Program-made: the position numbers and the translations under genes
Notes under the pieces: generated by a model
The model's input: the letters and a program-made list of their open reading frames with translations, nothing else
Told to the model about the DNA's origin: nothing
The model's database searches: none
Source: Gammaproteobacteria bacterium
GTDB lineage: Bacteria > Pseudomonadota > Gammaproteobacteria > Xanthomonadales > Marinicellaceae
Assembly (NCBI GenBank): GCA_030430025.1
Contig: JAUIGR010000008.1
Location: 1-64,000, forward strand
DNA length: 64,000 nt
Direction of reading: 5' to 3'
Shown: piece after piece, positions 18,307 through 29,762 of the stretch
How positions within the stretch are numbered: the first letter of the stretch is position 1
Layout: every line of letters starts with the position of its first letter

Positions 18307-19740
18307 TCAGTATCTATAATGATCTGGCTTATAAGGACCATCAACAGCAACACCGATATACTGAGCTTGCTCTGGTGTCATCGTGGTTAAATGGGCACCA
18401 ATTCTGGCTAAATGCAGCTGTGCCACTTTTTCATCCAAATGCTTAGGCAAAACGTATACCTCATTATCGTATTTGTCGCCGTCTTTAAATAACTCAATTT
18501 GTGCCAAAACCTGGTTAGTGAAAGAATTAGACATCACGAAACTTGGATGACCGGTAGCGCAACCAAGATTAACTAAGCGGCCTTTAGCTAACAAAATGAT
18601 GCGTTTGCCATCTTCAAAGATGACATGATCAACCTGCGGCTTAATCTCTTCCCACTGACATTGTGCTTCCAACTTAGCCACTTCAATTTCGTTATCAAAA
18701 TGACCGATATTACAAACAATGGCTTGGTCCTTCATCGCTTTCATGTGATCATAAGTGATAACATTGAAGTTACCGGTAGCAGTTACAAAAATATCGGCTT
18801 TGTCTGCGGCTTCTTCCATAGTGACCACTTTAAAGCCTTCCATTGAAGCTTGCAGCGCACAAATAGGATCGACTTCAGTCACCCAAACGATCGCTCCCAA
18901 GCCCTTCAGTGATTGGGCACAACCTTTTCCAACATCACCATAACCACAAACCACAGCAGTTTTACCAGCCACCATCACATCAGTGGCTCGTTTGATACCA
19001 TCAACCAATGACTCTCGGCAACCATATAAGTTATCGAATTTGGACTTAGTTACAGAATCATTAACGTTAATTGCAGGAAACGGTAATTCACCACCTTTGG
19101 CCATGTCATATAAACGCTTCACTCCAGTAGTGGTTTCTTCAGTAACACCCTGAATAGAGGCCAAGGTATTACTGTACCAACCTGGTTGCTCTGCCAAACG
19201 CTTCTTGATGGAATTGAACAAATGAACCTCTTCCTCTGAGCCAGGGTTATCCAAAACCGAAATATCCTTTTCGGCTTTACTACCCAAGATCAACAACATA
19301 GTAGCATCACCACCATCATCCAAAATCATGTTAGGCGCTCCTCCATCTGACCATTCCATGATTTTGTGTGTGTAATCCCAATATTCAGCCAAAGTTTCAC
19401 CCTTGACAGCAAAAACTGGCACATTCTGATCTGCAATGGCTGCTGCTGCATGATCTTGAGTCGAGTATATGTTACATGAAGCCCAACGCACTTCAGCCCC
19501 CAAAGCCCGTAATGACTCAATTAACACAGCTGTTTGAATGGTCATGTGCAAAGAGCCAGCAATACGTGCTCCTTTAAGCGGCTGTTCACTTTTGTATTGT
19601 TCACGGATCTGTACCAAACCTGGCATTTCAGACTCAGCAATACGAATTTCTTTGTGGCCCCAGCCAGCTAAGCCAATATCAGCAATGATGTAATCAGGTT
19701 TTAGTTGTTCTGCAGTATTTGTAATCACGATGTTCTCCAT
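18307..19740 (-). CDS. ahcY: Adenosylhomocysteinase
   Basis: [37 protein letters not shown]-terminal PDHYRY. Confidence 0.97.
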   Translation of the reverse strand: MENIVITNTAEQLKPDYIIADIGLAGWGHKEIRIAESEMPGLVQIREQYKSEQPLKGARIAGSLHMTIQTAVLIESLRALGAEVRWASCNIYSTQDHAAAAIADQNVPVFAVKGETLAEYWDYTHKIMEWSDGGAPNMILDDGGDATMLLILGSKAEKDISVLDNPGSEEEVHLFNSIKKRLAEQPGWYSNTLASIQGVTEETTTGVKRLYDMAKGGELPFPAINVNDSVTKSKFDNLYGCRESLVDGIKRATDVMVAGKTAVVCGYGDVGKGCAQSLKGLGAIVWVTEVDPICALQASMEGFKVVTMEEAADKADIFVTATGNFNVITYDHMKAMKDQAIVCNIGHFDNEIEVAKLEAQCQWEEIKPQVDHVIFEDGKRIILLAKGRLVNLGCATGHPSFVMSNSFTNQVLAQIELFKDGDKYDNEVYVLPKHLDEKVAQLHLARIGAHLTTMTPEQAQYIGVAVDGPYKPDHYRY

Positions 19741-19748
19741 AGTCTCAG

Positions 19749-20909
19749 TTATTTCAAACCCGCCGCATCACGCAACAAGTCAGCTTTATCTGTTCGTTCC
19801 CAAGTAAAATCAGCACCCTCTCTCCCCATATGTCCATAAGCAGCTGTTTGCTGGTATATTGGACGAACCAAATCGAGTGATTTGATGATCCCATAAGGTG
19901 TTAAATCAAAATGCTGACGAACTAATTGTTCAATCAAGGTTTCGGCCACCTTGGCTGTACCAAAGGTTGTCACAGAAATCGATGTCGGTTCAGCCACACC
20001 AATCGCGTAAGAAACCTGGATTTCACAACGGTCTGCCAAACCAGCAGCAACAATATTCTTAGCCACATAACGACAGGCATACGCCGCTGAACGATCCACT
20101 TTGGACGGATCTTTTCCTGAAAAAGCGCCACCACCATGACGAGCCATACCGCCATAGGTATCAACAATAATTTTACGGCCTGTCAATCCACAATCCCCGA
20201 CAGGACCACCTACCACAAATTTCCCTGTTGGGTTGATATGATATTTGGTTTTATTATCGAGCCATTCTGCTGGCAACACAGGTTTGATTATTTCCTCCAT
20301 CACACCTTCATGAATATCACTCATGCTGATGTCTTCATCATGCTGTGTTGACAACACAACCGCATCAATAGCCACAGGCCGATCATTTTCATAACGGAAT
20401 GTCAATTGCGATTTAGCATCTGGTCGTAACCAAGGTAAAACACCTGATTTACGTACCTCGGCTTGTTTTTTTACCAGCAAATGTGAATAAGTTATGGGCG
20501 CAGGCATCAATACGTCTGTTTCATTCGAAGCATAACCAAACATCAAGCCCTGATCTCCAGCACCCTGTTCTTCAGGTTTTGCTCGATCCACACCCATATT
20601 GATATCATGAGACTGTTTACCAATCAAGCTCATCACAGCACAAGCATTACCATCAAATCCCACTGCTGAATTATCATACCCAATGCCAATGATGACCTGA
20701 CGCACTAAATCATCTAAATCAATCCATGTGTTGGTAGTTATTTCTCCTGAGACAATGGCAGTACCTGTTTTAACCATGGTTTCACAAGCCACCCTGGCCT
20801 TGGGATCTTCTTTGATGATGGCATCTAAAACGGCGTCAGAAATCTGATCTGCCACCTTGTCAGGATGACCTTCAGAAACCGACTCTGATGTAAATAAATA
20901 ATCGCGCAT
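19749..20909 (-). CDS. metK: S-adenosylmethionine synthetase
   Basis: [58 protein letters not shown]. Confidence 0.97.
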   Translation of the reverse strand: MRDYLFTSESVSEGHPDKVADQISDAVLDAIIKEDPKARVACETMVKTGTAIVSGEITTNTWIDLDDLVRQVIIGIGYDNSAVGFDGNACAVMSLIGKQSHDINMGVDRAKPEEQGAGDQGLMFGYASNETDVLMPAPITYSHLLVKKQAEVRKSGVLPWLRPDAKSQLTFRYENDRPVAIDAVVLSTQHDEDISMSDIHEGVMEEIIKPVLPAEWLDNKTKYHINPTGKFVVGGPVGDCGLTGRKIIVDTYGGMARHGGGAFSGKDPSKVDRSAAYACRYVAKNIVAAGLADRCEIQVSYAIGVAEPTSISVTTFGTAKVAETLIEQLVRQHFDLTPYGIIKSLDLVRPIYQQTAAYGHMGREGADFTWERTDKADLLRDAAGLK

Positions 20910-21159
20910 AGCTAATATATCTCTATATCCGAATAAAAAGATATATTGTAAACATTTTTATCTTAGTGTCAAAAAAAATCAAACATAAACTCAAACAAAA
21001 CAACCCTTCATGACATTTTTTCACCCTTTCACAGTAAATTTAGCCTCTAATCAGTTACCATAGGCAAGTATGTTATGATATAAAGTTGGCCTAGCCTAAG
21101 ATTCTGGAATGTATCGGGCTAACTAACTTTTAAGAAAATGGGGATACACTACGATAGAT

Positions 21160-21819
21160 ATGACCGAAGATACTTTTAGAGTCGTGTTCAAGGGGAAAGT
21201 GGTCAGGGGATATGAAGCTGATAAAGCCATAGATAACTTTGCTAAACTGTTCAAAATACCCAAGCAAAAAGCCTCACTGATGTTTGATGGCAAGGAGCGC
21301 GTATTAAAAAAATCACTCCTCATGGACAAAGCCGCACAATTTCGAGCCGTGTTAAAAAAAGCAGGGATCCGTGTTTCACTGATAAAAAATGAAATAGAAA
21401 AACCAAGTTTAGGGAGTGATCAATGGGAATTGAACGACCCTGGTACGGTCATTTTACAGCCAATTAGACAACCTGAAGTCCACATAGAAACATCACATAT
21501 GAGAATTTCACTTGATGACTCTACATTGGAAAGCCAACCAGGCACTCAGCCACTGGATGTATCCATTGACCATATTAAAATTGATGACAGTGAAGAGCCA
21601 ATTATTGAGGAAAAAGAAGTTGAAGTACCATATATTGACACAGATAATATCTCTGTTGATGAACCAGGTTCTGTTATTGTCAACGCCAAGAAAGTAGAAA
21701 CTCCTGATATTCCTATCGATGCTTTGTCGATGGATGAAATAGGTATTACTATTATTAAGAAAAAACAAATAGATCCACCCGAAATAGACATCTCCTCGAT
21801 TTCACTAGCTGGAGATTAA
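21160..21819 (+). CDS. Hypothetical protein with N-terminal basic domain and degenerate about 28-aa repeats
   Basis: 219 aa; repeated [I]-x-[DEP]-G-[ST]-x-I-[VI]-x-x-[KR]-x-[VI]-[ED]-x-P-[DE]-I pattern. Confidence 0.7.
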   Translation: MTEDTFRVVFKGKVVRGYEADKAIDNFAKLFKIPKQKASLMFDGKERVLKKSLLMDKAAQFRAVLKKAGIRVSLIKNEIEKPSLGSDQWELNDPGTVILQPIRQPEVHIETSHMRISLDDSTLESQPGTQPLDVSIDHIKIDDSEEPIIEEKEVEVPYIDTDNISVDEPGSVIVNAKKVETPDIPIDALSMDEIGITIIKKKQIDPPEIDISSISLAGD

Positions 21820-21934
21820 CGTACTTATCTCCTAATAAAGATACGCATCTTCGACCTCACTTTCTATAAAAATCACCCCTAAAGATTCATAGACAAATAA
21901 ATGTTAGGTCGTTTATCTCATAAAAATCATATGC

Positions 21935-21963
21935 AAGAAGGCAATTATTAACAAATTGCCTTC
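21935..21963. terminator. Possible bidirectional hairpin terminator
   Basis: GAAGGCAATTATTAACAAATTGCCTTC between convergent genes. Confidence 0.5.
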
Positions 21964-22024
21964 ATCTACATTTGGCTTTGGTAAAAAAATGCGCCTTTCA
22001 CATAAGGGCACTTCTATTAATAAG

Positions 22025-23695
22025 TTATTTTTTTAAAGGTCGATACTTAATCCGTTCCGGCTGTAGCGTTTTGCCATAGCGATTTTTATAGTCCTGTTCA
22101 TATTCACTGTAGTTACCTTCAAAAAATTCAACGTGAGAGTTGTTTTCATAAGCCAATATATGGGTGGCAATGCGATCCAAAAACCAGCGGTCATGTGAAA
22201 TCACCAACACAGAACCAGCAAAGTTTAATAACGCTTCCTCCAGGGCACGCAAAGTTTCTACATCCAGATCATTGGTAGGTTCATCAAGCATTAATACATT
22301 ACCCCCTTTTTTCAACACTTTAGCCAGCTGTAAACGATTACGCTCACCTCCCGACAAATGTTTAACCAATTTCTGCTGATCAGCACCTTTAAAATTAAAA
22401 CGACTCAACCACGCACGTGTTGGTATGGTGTAATTACCCACTTTGATCACCTCTTCACCATCGGCTACTTCTTCATATAATGGCCGATCATGACCCAAGT
22501 CTTCTCGACTTTGAGACACATAGGCCAAATCAACTGTTGGTCCGACTTCGATTTGACCTTCATCAGGCTGTTCGGTCCCCGCAATCATATTAAATAAAGT
22601 GGTTTTACCCGCACCATTAGGACCAATGATACCAACGATGGCCCCTTGAGGTACTTTAAATGTCAAATCATCAATCAGATATTTGTCACCAAAGGCTTTT
22701 GACACATGCTTAAACTCAATCACATTTTCACCTAGACGAGGGCCAGGAGGAATGTAAATTTGCATGGTTTCATTGCGTTTTTGAAATTCCTTAGACTGTA
22801 ACTCTTCAAACTGCTTCAATCTCGCTTTCGATTTAGCACGTCTCCCTTTAGGATTGGAACGCACCCATTCAAGTTCCTGCTTAATGGTTTTCATATGAGA
22901 CTGTTCAGTACGAGCTTCTTGTTCCAAACGCTTTTCTTTTTGCTCTAGCCAGGAAGAATAATTTCCTTTCCAAGGAATACCGTGACCACGATCTAATTCT
23001 AAAATCCACTCAGCTGCATTATCCAAAAAATAACGATCATGGGTCACTGCCACAATGGTACCTTTGAAATCATGCAAGTAACGCTCCAACCAAGCTACAG
23101 TCTCTGCATCCAAATGATTGGTCGGTTCATCAAGCAATAACATGTCCGGAGATGACAGTAGTAATTTACACAAAGCCACCCGCCGCTTCTCACCACCTGA
23201 TAAATTTTTCACCGTTGCATCCCAAGTCGGCAGTCGCAAAGCTCCAGCAGCCATGTTCATAGTGCGATCGAGTTCCCAGCCACCAGTTGCATCAATCTGT
23301 TCTTGTAGTTCAGCCTGCTTGGCCAGCAATTCATTCATTTCGTCGTCGCTCATCGGCTCAGCAAATTTCATGCTCAACTCATCGAACTGGGTCAACAGAT
23401 TCTTAATATCCCCCATACCCAACTCTACATTTTCTCTGACTGACAAATCCTCATCTAATTCTGGCTCTTGAGGTAAATAGCCAATATTAATACCTGGCTG
23501 TGGCCTGGCTTCACCAGAATACTCTTGATCTATTCCAGCCATAATTCGTAAAACAGTAGACTTACCAGCACCATTCAAACCCAAAACACCAATTTTAGCT
23601 CCTGGAAAGAAAGACAGAGAAATGTCTTTGATGATTTCACGATTGGGTGGCACCATCTTGCTCACACCCATCATGGTATAAATATATTCTGCCAT
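22025..23695 (-). CDS. ettA: Energy-dependent translational throttle protein EttA (ABC-F)
   Basis: Two ABC cassettes (GLNGAGKST, LSGGEKRRVALCKLLL, GPNGAGKTTL, LSGGERNRLQLAK), starts MAEYIYTMMGVSKMVPP. Confidence 0.95.
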   Translation of the reverse strand: MAEYIYTMMGVSKMVPPNREIIKDISLSFFPGAKIGVLGLNGAGKSTVLRIMAGIDQEYSGEARPQPGINIGYLPQEPELDEDLSVRENVELGMGDIKNLLTQFDELSMKFAEPMSDDEMNELLAKQAELQEQIDATGGWELDRTMNMAAGALRLPTWDATVKNLSGGEKRRVALCKLLLSSPDMLLLDEPTNHLDAETVAWLERYLHDFKGTIVAVTHDRYFLDNAAEWILELDRGHGIPWKGNYSSWLEQKEKRLEQEARTEQSHMKTIKQELEWVRSNPKGRRAKSKARLKQFEELQSKEFQKRNETMQIYIPPGPRLGENVIEFKHVSKAFGDKYLIDDLTFKVPQGAIVGIIGPNGAGKTTLFNMIAGTEQPDEGQIEVGPTVDLAYVSQSREDLGHDRPLYEEVADGEEVIKVGNYTIPTRAWLSRFNFKGADQQKLVKHLSGGERNRLQLAKVLKKGGNVLMLDEPTNDLDVETLRALEEALLNFAGSVLVISHDRWFLDRIATHILAYENNSHVEFFEGNYSEYEQDYKNRYGKTLQPERIKYRPLKK

Positions 23696-23917
23696 GATTG
23701 TTATTGATTCAAAAAAGCATGCATCTTACTAAAATCCCTCCATGACTGTCTAACATTGATTAAATTTAGGCATTTACTAAACTGTAAAATCACTCAATAA
23801 AATTAACGAAAAATTTCAATTATTGCAAAATCAATTGATCACATTTTGTTATATGATACATACTAAAATCGATAATCAACATCCAAGCAATGAAACATCT
23901 ATTAAGGGTAAAACCAT

Positions 23918-25336
23918 ATGTCATTTTTAAGTGAAGTAAAGAATATTAGTGAAATATTACAGGCTTTTCACGATACAACCTTACAAGGAGATGTACCAGT
24001 AATTAACCAAGCTCCCATGCAAGACATTTTAGATGATTTGAACCCAGTTCAATGGCTAAATCATGGTGGATTGCAAGCAGAAGAGCTCAATGGTTTTGTG
24101 CACCGCTATTTGAAATATGCCACTCGCTTACATCATCCAGGTTACATGGGACACCAATGTGCACCAGTTCACCCAGCAGGGGCTGTAGGTGCATTGATAG
24201 ATGCTTATGCTAATACCGTAATGGGCATATATGAAATGGGTCCAGGAGCTACCACTCTGGAATGGGTTATGGTCAATTGGATGTTGAAACATATTGGATG
24301 GCTGCCACAAAACTTAAACAAAAATTCTGAATCAAACGTCACTGCGGCAGGGGTATTTGTGAATGGGGGTTCAATGGCCAATTTATTGGCACTGATTGTG
24401 ATTAGAAAACAGGCTGTTCCGGATATTTGGAACCATGGTAACCCAGGAAATTTGGCATTGATGGTGCCCGATGAAAGCCATTATTCAATAAGTAAATCTG
24501 CAGGTATCCTGGGTATCGGCCAGCAGGCAATATACACTGTACCCACTGATCAAGATGGCAAAGTCATTCCATCCAAATTGGAAGCAGTATTGCAACAATT
24601 GATAGACGATGGCAAACAGCCCTTGGCACTGACAGCTAACGCCTGCTGCACCTCTGTTGGCACCCATGACCCATTACATAAACTGGCAGATTTTTGTGAA
24701 AAGCATCAATTGTGGCTGCATGTCGACGGCGCACATGGAGCCAGTGCATTAATTTCAGGAAAATACAGAACGCAACTGGCTGGTATTGAGCGAGCCGATT
24801 CTATAATTTGGGATGCACATAAGATGCTAAAAACACCATCATTATGTGCTGCTTTGTTAGTTAAACAAAAGCATCACTTGGAAACCGCCATGCATCACGA
24901 AGCCAGTTATTTGTTCCACGAAAAACAACAACCTGGGATCGACTTTATCCATCGTACCATTGAATGTACAAAATCTGCTCTGGCCAGCAAATTATTCTTT
25001 GTCCTGGCTGCTGAAGGTGAATCAATTATGGCGAAGTATATTGAACATCAATATCAATTAGCCACCAAAGCCTACGATTACATCAACACCCAACCCGACT
25101 TTGTTTGCGCTGTCACACCAGAAAGTAACATCCTCTGTTTCCGACACCTCAGTGATGATGCTACGCAGCTTTCAACCCGAGCAGAATTATTAATGCAAAA
25201 AAAATTCTACATAACTACGGTTCGTTTTAAAGGAAAGCAGTACTTGCGTCTGGTTTTTATGAACGAAAATAGTCATTTGGATGATGTGGTGTGTTTGATT
25301 GAGACTATTCGTAAAATTGTGGGCACATTCCAATGA
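23918..25336 (+). CDS. PLP-dependent group II decarboxylase (aromatic amino acid/diaminobutyrate decarboxylase-like)
   Basis: HHPGYMGHQCAPVHPAGAVGALIDAYANT, HVDGAHGAS, SIIWDAHKMLKTP lysine box. Confidence 0.88.
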   Translation: MSFLSEVKNISEILQAFHDTTLQGDVPVINQAPMQDILDDLNPVQWLNHGGLQAEELNGFVHRYLKYATRLHHPGYMGHQCAPVHPAGAVGALIDAYANTVMGIYEMGPGATTLEWVMVNWMLKHIGWLPQNLNKNSESNVTAAGVFVNGGSMANLLALIVIRKQAVPDIWNHGNPGNLALMVPDESHYSISKSAGILGIGQQAIYTVPTDQDGKVIPSKLEAVLQQLIDDGKQPLALTANACCTSVGTHDPLHKLADFCEKHQLWLHVDGAHGASALISGKYRTQLAGIERADSIIWDAHKMLKTPSLCAALLVKQKHHLETAMHHEASYLFHEKQQPGIDFIHRTIECTKSALASKLFFVLAAEGESIMAKYIEHQYQLATKAYDYINTQPDFVCAVTPESNILCFRHLSDDATQLSTRAELLMQKKFYITTVRFKGKQYLRLVFMNENSHLDDVVCLIETIRKIVGTFQ

Positions 25337-25444
25337 CATCAACACAACAATGAATAACTGCTTAAATCATCTTTAATTAGATCAATTTGACTTTAAATAT
25401 TTGCAGATTCATTTATACTTTCATCACTTTATTTTGAGTGCCCT

Positions 25445-26203
25445 ATGTCAGTTTCAGATAGCAAACAATTAGATATTGACTATCATAAAGTCATTGCAGC
25501 CGAATATCACAAGGTAGTTGTAGAACCACGAGCAGTCGCCAATGACATACTTTTTAACTACTTTGATGATTACCTTAAAGATAAAAATTGTATGTTAGAT
25601 ATAGGATGTGGAACTGGTCATATGCTGTTGAGGTATGCAAATCAGTATCAAAGTTGTATAGGAATTGATCACAGCTATGAAATGCTTGCTGAGGCTAAAA
25701 AGAATAATAAACATCATGGAATAACTAATGTCACACTAATAGAAACTGATTTATTATCCTTCCTCTCTTTAAATAACAAAAAATATGACTTAATAACCAT
25801 GGTTGGTTGTCTACACCATTTACAACCAGAACAATTTGAGAAGACATTGACAACCATACGAGAAGTGCTGACTGATGACGGAAGGTTTTTATTAGCAGAA
25901 CCTATTGAAACCGATTTTGATCCGCCAAAAGATTTAATGGAATGGAATTCACAATCACTTGCTGCAAGTTTAACTTATAGCAAACACGCTGAAGACCCAG
26001 ATGAAGCGCCGATATATTTAAACCGACTATTAGAATTGACACAAAAAGTTGGCTTAAATCTGGTTAAGCATCACCGCACTACAGAAATTTTTCCTCACCG
26101 TAATCCGCCCTCGGAAGAAGACATAACCATGATTCGCTATTTTCATCACAAATACGGTAGCCAAGGGCATGTTTTTGCAGGATTATTTGAGAAAATGGAG
26201 TAA
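25445..26203 (+). CDS. Class I SAM-dependent methyltransferase
   Basis: MLDIGCGTGHMLLRYA motif I. Confidence 0.88.
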   Translation: MSVSDSKQLDIDYHKVIAAEYHKVVVEPRAVANDILFNYFDDYLKDKNCMLDIGCGTGHMLLRYANQYQSCIGIDHSYEMLAEAKKNNKHHGITNVTLIETDLLSFLSLNNKKYDLITMVGCLHHLQPEQFEKTLTTIREVLTDDGRFLLAEPIETDFDPPKDLMEWNSQSLAASLTYSKHAEDPDEAPIYLNRLLELTQKVGLNLVKHHRTTEIFPHRNPPSEEDITMIRYFHHKYGSQGHVFAGLFEKME

Positions 26204-26259
26204 GATAAATCTATGATAGAATTCCCGATCTTTTCTGCTATAAACTAAAAAACACTGAA

Positions 26260-28578
26260 ATGGATCTCAATCAACAACATGTAGCGATCATAGCGCCTGA
26301 AATCAATGCCAAATCACAACAGGTCCAAGCAGCCATCGAATTATTGAATAAGGGTGACACCGTCCCCTTTATTGCTCGTTATCGCAAAGAGGTTACCGGA
26401 GGACTGGATGACAGTCAACTTCGAACTTTGGAAGAAAGGCTAGGTTATTTACGTGAACTTGATGACCGACGAGAAACCATTATCAAAGTCATCAATGAAC
26501 AAGGAAAAATGACTGACGCATTGATGACATCCATTATGTCAGCCGAAACCAAAACCCGTCTTGAAGATTTATACCTACCATACAAAAAGAAGAGACAAAC
26601 CAAAGCACAAAAGGCACGCTTAGCAGGCTTGGAACCTTTGCTGGAAGCCTTGATTTCTCAACCTGCAATAAACCCTAACATTTTGGCTAAAGATTTCATC
26701 AATGCTGAACATGAAGTTAATGACGAAGCCACTGCTTTAGACGGCGCACGTCAGATCGCCCTTGAGAATATCGCCGAAGATGCTGACCTGATTCAGGACT
26801 TGCGCGACTGGTTGTGGTCTGATGGATTGATTATTGCCAAAGTCATCTCTGATAAAGAAAACAGTCCAGAAAGCGAACGATTCAAAGATTATTTTGATTT
26901 CTCAGAAGCAGTCAATAAAATCCCATCACACCGCATGCTGGCCTTATTACGTGGTCGCAATGAAGGCGTGTTGTCACTGAACATTGATCATGCCTCCGTT
27001 TTAGATAAAAATCAGAAAACACATCCCGCTATAGGCCGTTTAATCACACACACTGGCTGGGATGTAAAACAGTCTACCTGGTTGGAAAGAACGTTGGAAC
27101 TGGCATGGAGAGCCAAGTTATTATTGAAACTGAACTTACAATTGATCAGCCAGCTAAAAGAACAATCAGATGATGCTGCGATAGAAGTATTTAAACGCAA
27201 CCTTAAGGATTTACTGCTGGCAGCACCGGCTGGCGATAAAATCACACTGGGTCTAGATCCAGGGTATCGTACGGGAGTAAAAACAGTGGTTATCGACGAT
27301 AATGGTAAACTACTGGAGACAGCCGTCATATATCCACATGCCCCTCAAAAACAATGGGATGCAGCCAAACACATTTTAGCCACACTGTGTCAAAAACATA
27401 ACGTTCAATTGATTGCCATAGGCAACGGCACCGCCTCTCGTGAAACGGATCAATTGGCCAGTGAATTGCTCAAAGAACACAAAGACATCAAAGCACAAAA
27501 AATCATGATTTCAGAAGCAGGTGCTTCTGTTTATTCAGCATCAGAACTGGCCTCTTCAGAATTCCCTGATTTGGATGTTTCTTACCGTGGTGCTGTTTCA
27601 ATAGCACGACGATTACAGGATCCATTGGCTGAATTGGTTAAAATCGATCCCAAAGCGATTGGTGTCGGTCAATACCAACATGATGTTAATCAGATACAGC
27701 TGTCTAAAGCACTAGACAATGCTGTCGAAGATTGTGTGAATGCCGTCGGCGTAGATGTCAACACCGCTTCGGCTCCGTTACTTAAATACGTAGCAGGCAT
27801 CAGCGATTCGGTGGCTAACGAGATTGTCCTGTACCGTAACGAACACGGCAGTTTCAAAAACCGCGATCAACTGCTCAAGGTCAAGAGACTGGGCGAAAAA
27901 ATGTTTCAACAATGCGCTGGCTTCATGCGTATCCGTGGCGGCAGCCAACCCTTAGATCAATCGGCTGTGCATCCAGAGGCCTACCCATTAGTGGAACAAA
28001 TACTAACACGCGTCAACAGCACCATTACTCAAGTTATTGGTAATAATGGTTTACTCAATAACATCAAAGTTTCTGACTTTGCTAATGACCAATTTGGCAC
28101 CATAACCATCAAAGATGTACTAGAAGAATTAAAAAAACCTGGCCGTGACCCACGTGGTGAATTCAAAACAGCCTCGTTTAATGAGGCCGTTCATGAAGTC
28201 AAAGATTTAGTTGAGGGTATGATACTTGAAGGTGTCATCACCAATGTCACCGCCTTTGGCGCCTTTGTCGATATTGGTGTTCACCAGGATGGTTTAATAC
28301 ATATTTCACAACTGGCCGACCATTTCGTTAAAGACCCTGCTGATGTGGTCAAAACGGGACAAGTCGTTAAAGTCAGGGTATTGGAAGTTGATGTAGCCAG
28401 AAAACGTATTGCCTTATCAGCAAAATCAGATCAATCCGGTTCTAGTAAAATGACTACAAACAAAACCAAAAACAGAAAAGAAAAAAAACAACGCCCTCAT
28501 TATAAGACACGACCAACACAAAATAGTGCCTTTGGTAATGCCTTAGCTGACGCATTCAAAAATGTAAAAGATAAATGA
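26260..28578 (+). CDS. tex: Tex family transcription accessory / S1 RNA-binding protein
   Basis: FIARYRKEVTGGLDDSQLR, GLDPGYRTGVK, helix-hairpin-helix, C-terminal S1 domain. Confidence 0.96.
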   Translation: MDLNQQHVAIIAPEINAKSQQVQAAIELLNKGDTVPFIARYRKEVTGGLDDSQLRTLEERLGYLRELDDRRETIIKVINEQGKMTDALMTSIMSAETKTRLEDLYLPYKKKRQTKAQKARLAGLEPLLEALISQPAINPNILAKDFINAEHEVNDEATALDGARQIALENIAEDADLIQDLRDWLWSDGLIIAKVISDKENSPESERFKDYFDFSEAVNKIPSHRMLALLRGRNEGVLSLNIDHASVLDKNQKTHPAIGRLITHTGWDVKQSTWLERTLELAWRAKLLLKLNLQLISQLKEQSDDAAIEVFKRNLKDLLLAAPAGDKITLGLDPGYRTGVKTVVIDDNGKLLETAVIYPHAPQKQWDAAKHILATLCQKHNVQLIAIGNGTASRETDQLASELLKEHKDIKAQKIMISEAGASVYSASELASSEFPDLDVSYRGAVSIARRLQDPLAELVKIDPKAIGVGQYQHDVNQIQLSKALDNAVEDCVNAVGVDVNTASAPLLKYVAGISDSVANEIVLYRNEHGSFKNRDQLLKVKRLGEKMFQQCAGFMRIRGGSQPLDQSAVHPEAYPLVEQILTRVNSTITQVIGNNGLLNNIKVSDFANDQFGTITIKDVLEELKKPGRDPRGEFKTASFNEAVHEVKDLVEGMILEGVITNVTAFGAFVDIGVHQDGLIHISQLADHFVKDPADVVKTGQVVKVRVLEVDVARKRIALSAKSDQSGSSKMTTNKTKNRKEKKQRPHYKTRPTQNSAFGNALADAFKNVKDK

Positions 28579-28784
28579 ATATTATGACATCATATGAAAG
28601 TTAGTAAGCCATAATCTTAGTTGACTGACACAAAGACTAATGGTTTGTTTGACTTTATGCAAAAAGTTGAAGACTTTCATTATCACATCATAAGCTTCCT
28701 GCTTAGATGCTTCATTTTGATAGGTTTGAAAACAAATACCACCTGAACGATAATAAACCAGCAATAAATCAATTAAGTTAAGTC

Positions 28785-29762
28785 ATGCAACATCAAGACA
28801 TTTACGACTGGATCCAAAAAAGATTGATCAAAAAAGAACAGATTAATCTGGCTTTGAATTTAGCTGGCAAACAGCCCAATAAAAATCAATGGCGAGTATT
28901 TTTAAGCACCATATTTCTATTTTTTGGCATTTTGGCATTAGCAACTGCTTTGATCTTCTTCTTTGCTTTCAATTGGGATGCCATGTCCAGATTCATGAAA
29001 TTCAGCCTGGTTCAATTGGGATTAGTATTAAGTTTACTTTTATATTGGCGGCTAGGAGCATGGATACTCATCAGACATGGACTGGTTTTGCTAATCGCTC
29101 TCCTCATTGGCGCATGGTTAGCACTGACAGGACAAACCTACCAAACAGGTGCTGATACTTGGCAGCTATTTTTCAGCTGGGCATTATTAATTACACCGAT
29201 GGTACTGTGGCAAAAGGTCGAATCATTATGGCTTTTCTGGATAATCCTATGGAATCTGACACTGATTCTTTACCAAGAAACCAACTCCCGGTTCTTTGGA
29301 TTCATTTTTTCGACTAACAACTGGCTTTATACTGGTCTGATATTGAATGTATTTTTTGTAATTGTCTTAGAATGGCTAAATACTGAAAGGGCACCTAACT
29401 GGTTAAAACTATCTTCAAGATGGGTTGTACTATGCTGGCTATTATTCACGTTTTCGATATTATTATTGACCGGTTTTCATGCCTTATTTGATAATCAACA
29501 TCAATCGCTCTCCTCATTACTTTTTTTAATAGGTATGGCAATCAGTTGGTGGTATTACCGACAAGTTTCTCTGGATGTCATAGCGATGGTTTTTTGGTGT
29601 TTGACAATGATTATTTTTCTCACTGCATTTCTTGGAAAAATTCTTTTTGAATCAGATATTGAGGCGGGTGGGTTTCTAGTCCTTGGACTGGCCCTCATTG
29701 GTATGGCTGTGGGGGCGAGCAAATGGCTACTCAGTTTACGGCAGGGGGGGCATAAACAATGA
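28785..29762 (+). CDS. DUF2157-domain membrane protein
   Basis: Multi-TM; ALALTGQTYQTGADTWQLFFSWALLITPM-type motif; paired with a GDYXXLXY-type protein. Confidence 0.75.
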   Translation: MQHQDIYDWIQKRLIKKEQINLALNLAGKQPNKNQWRVFLSTIFLFFGILALATALIFFFAFNWDAMSRFMKFSLVQLGLVLSLLLYWRLGAWILIRHGLVLLIALLIGAWLALTGQTYQTGADTWQLFFSWALLITPMVLWQKVESLWLFWIILWNLTLILYQETNSRFFGFIFSTNNWLYTGLILNVFFVIVLEWLNTERAPNWLKLSSRWVVLCWLLFTFSILLLTGFHALFDNQHQSLSSLLFLIGMAISWWYYRQVSLDVIAMVFWCLTMIIFLTAFLGKILFESDIEAGGFLVLGLALIGMAVGASKWLLSLRQGGHKQ

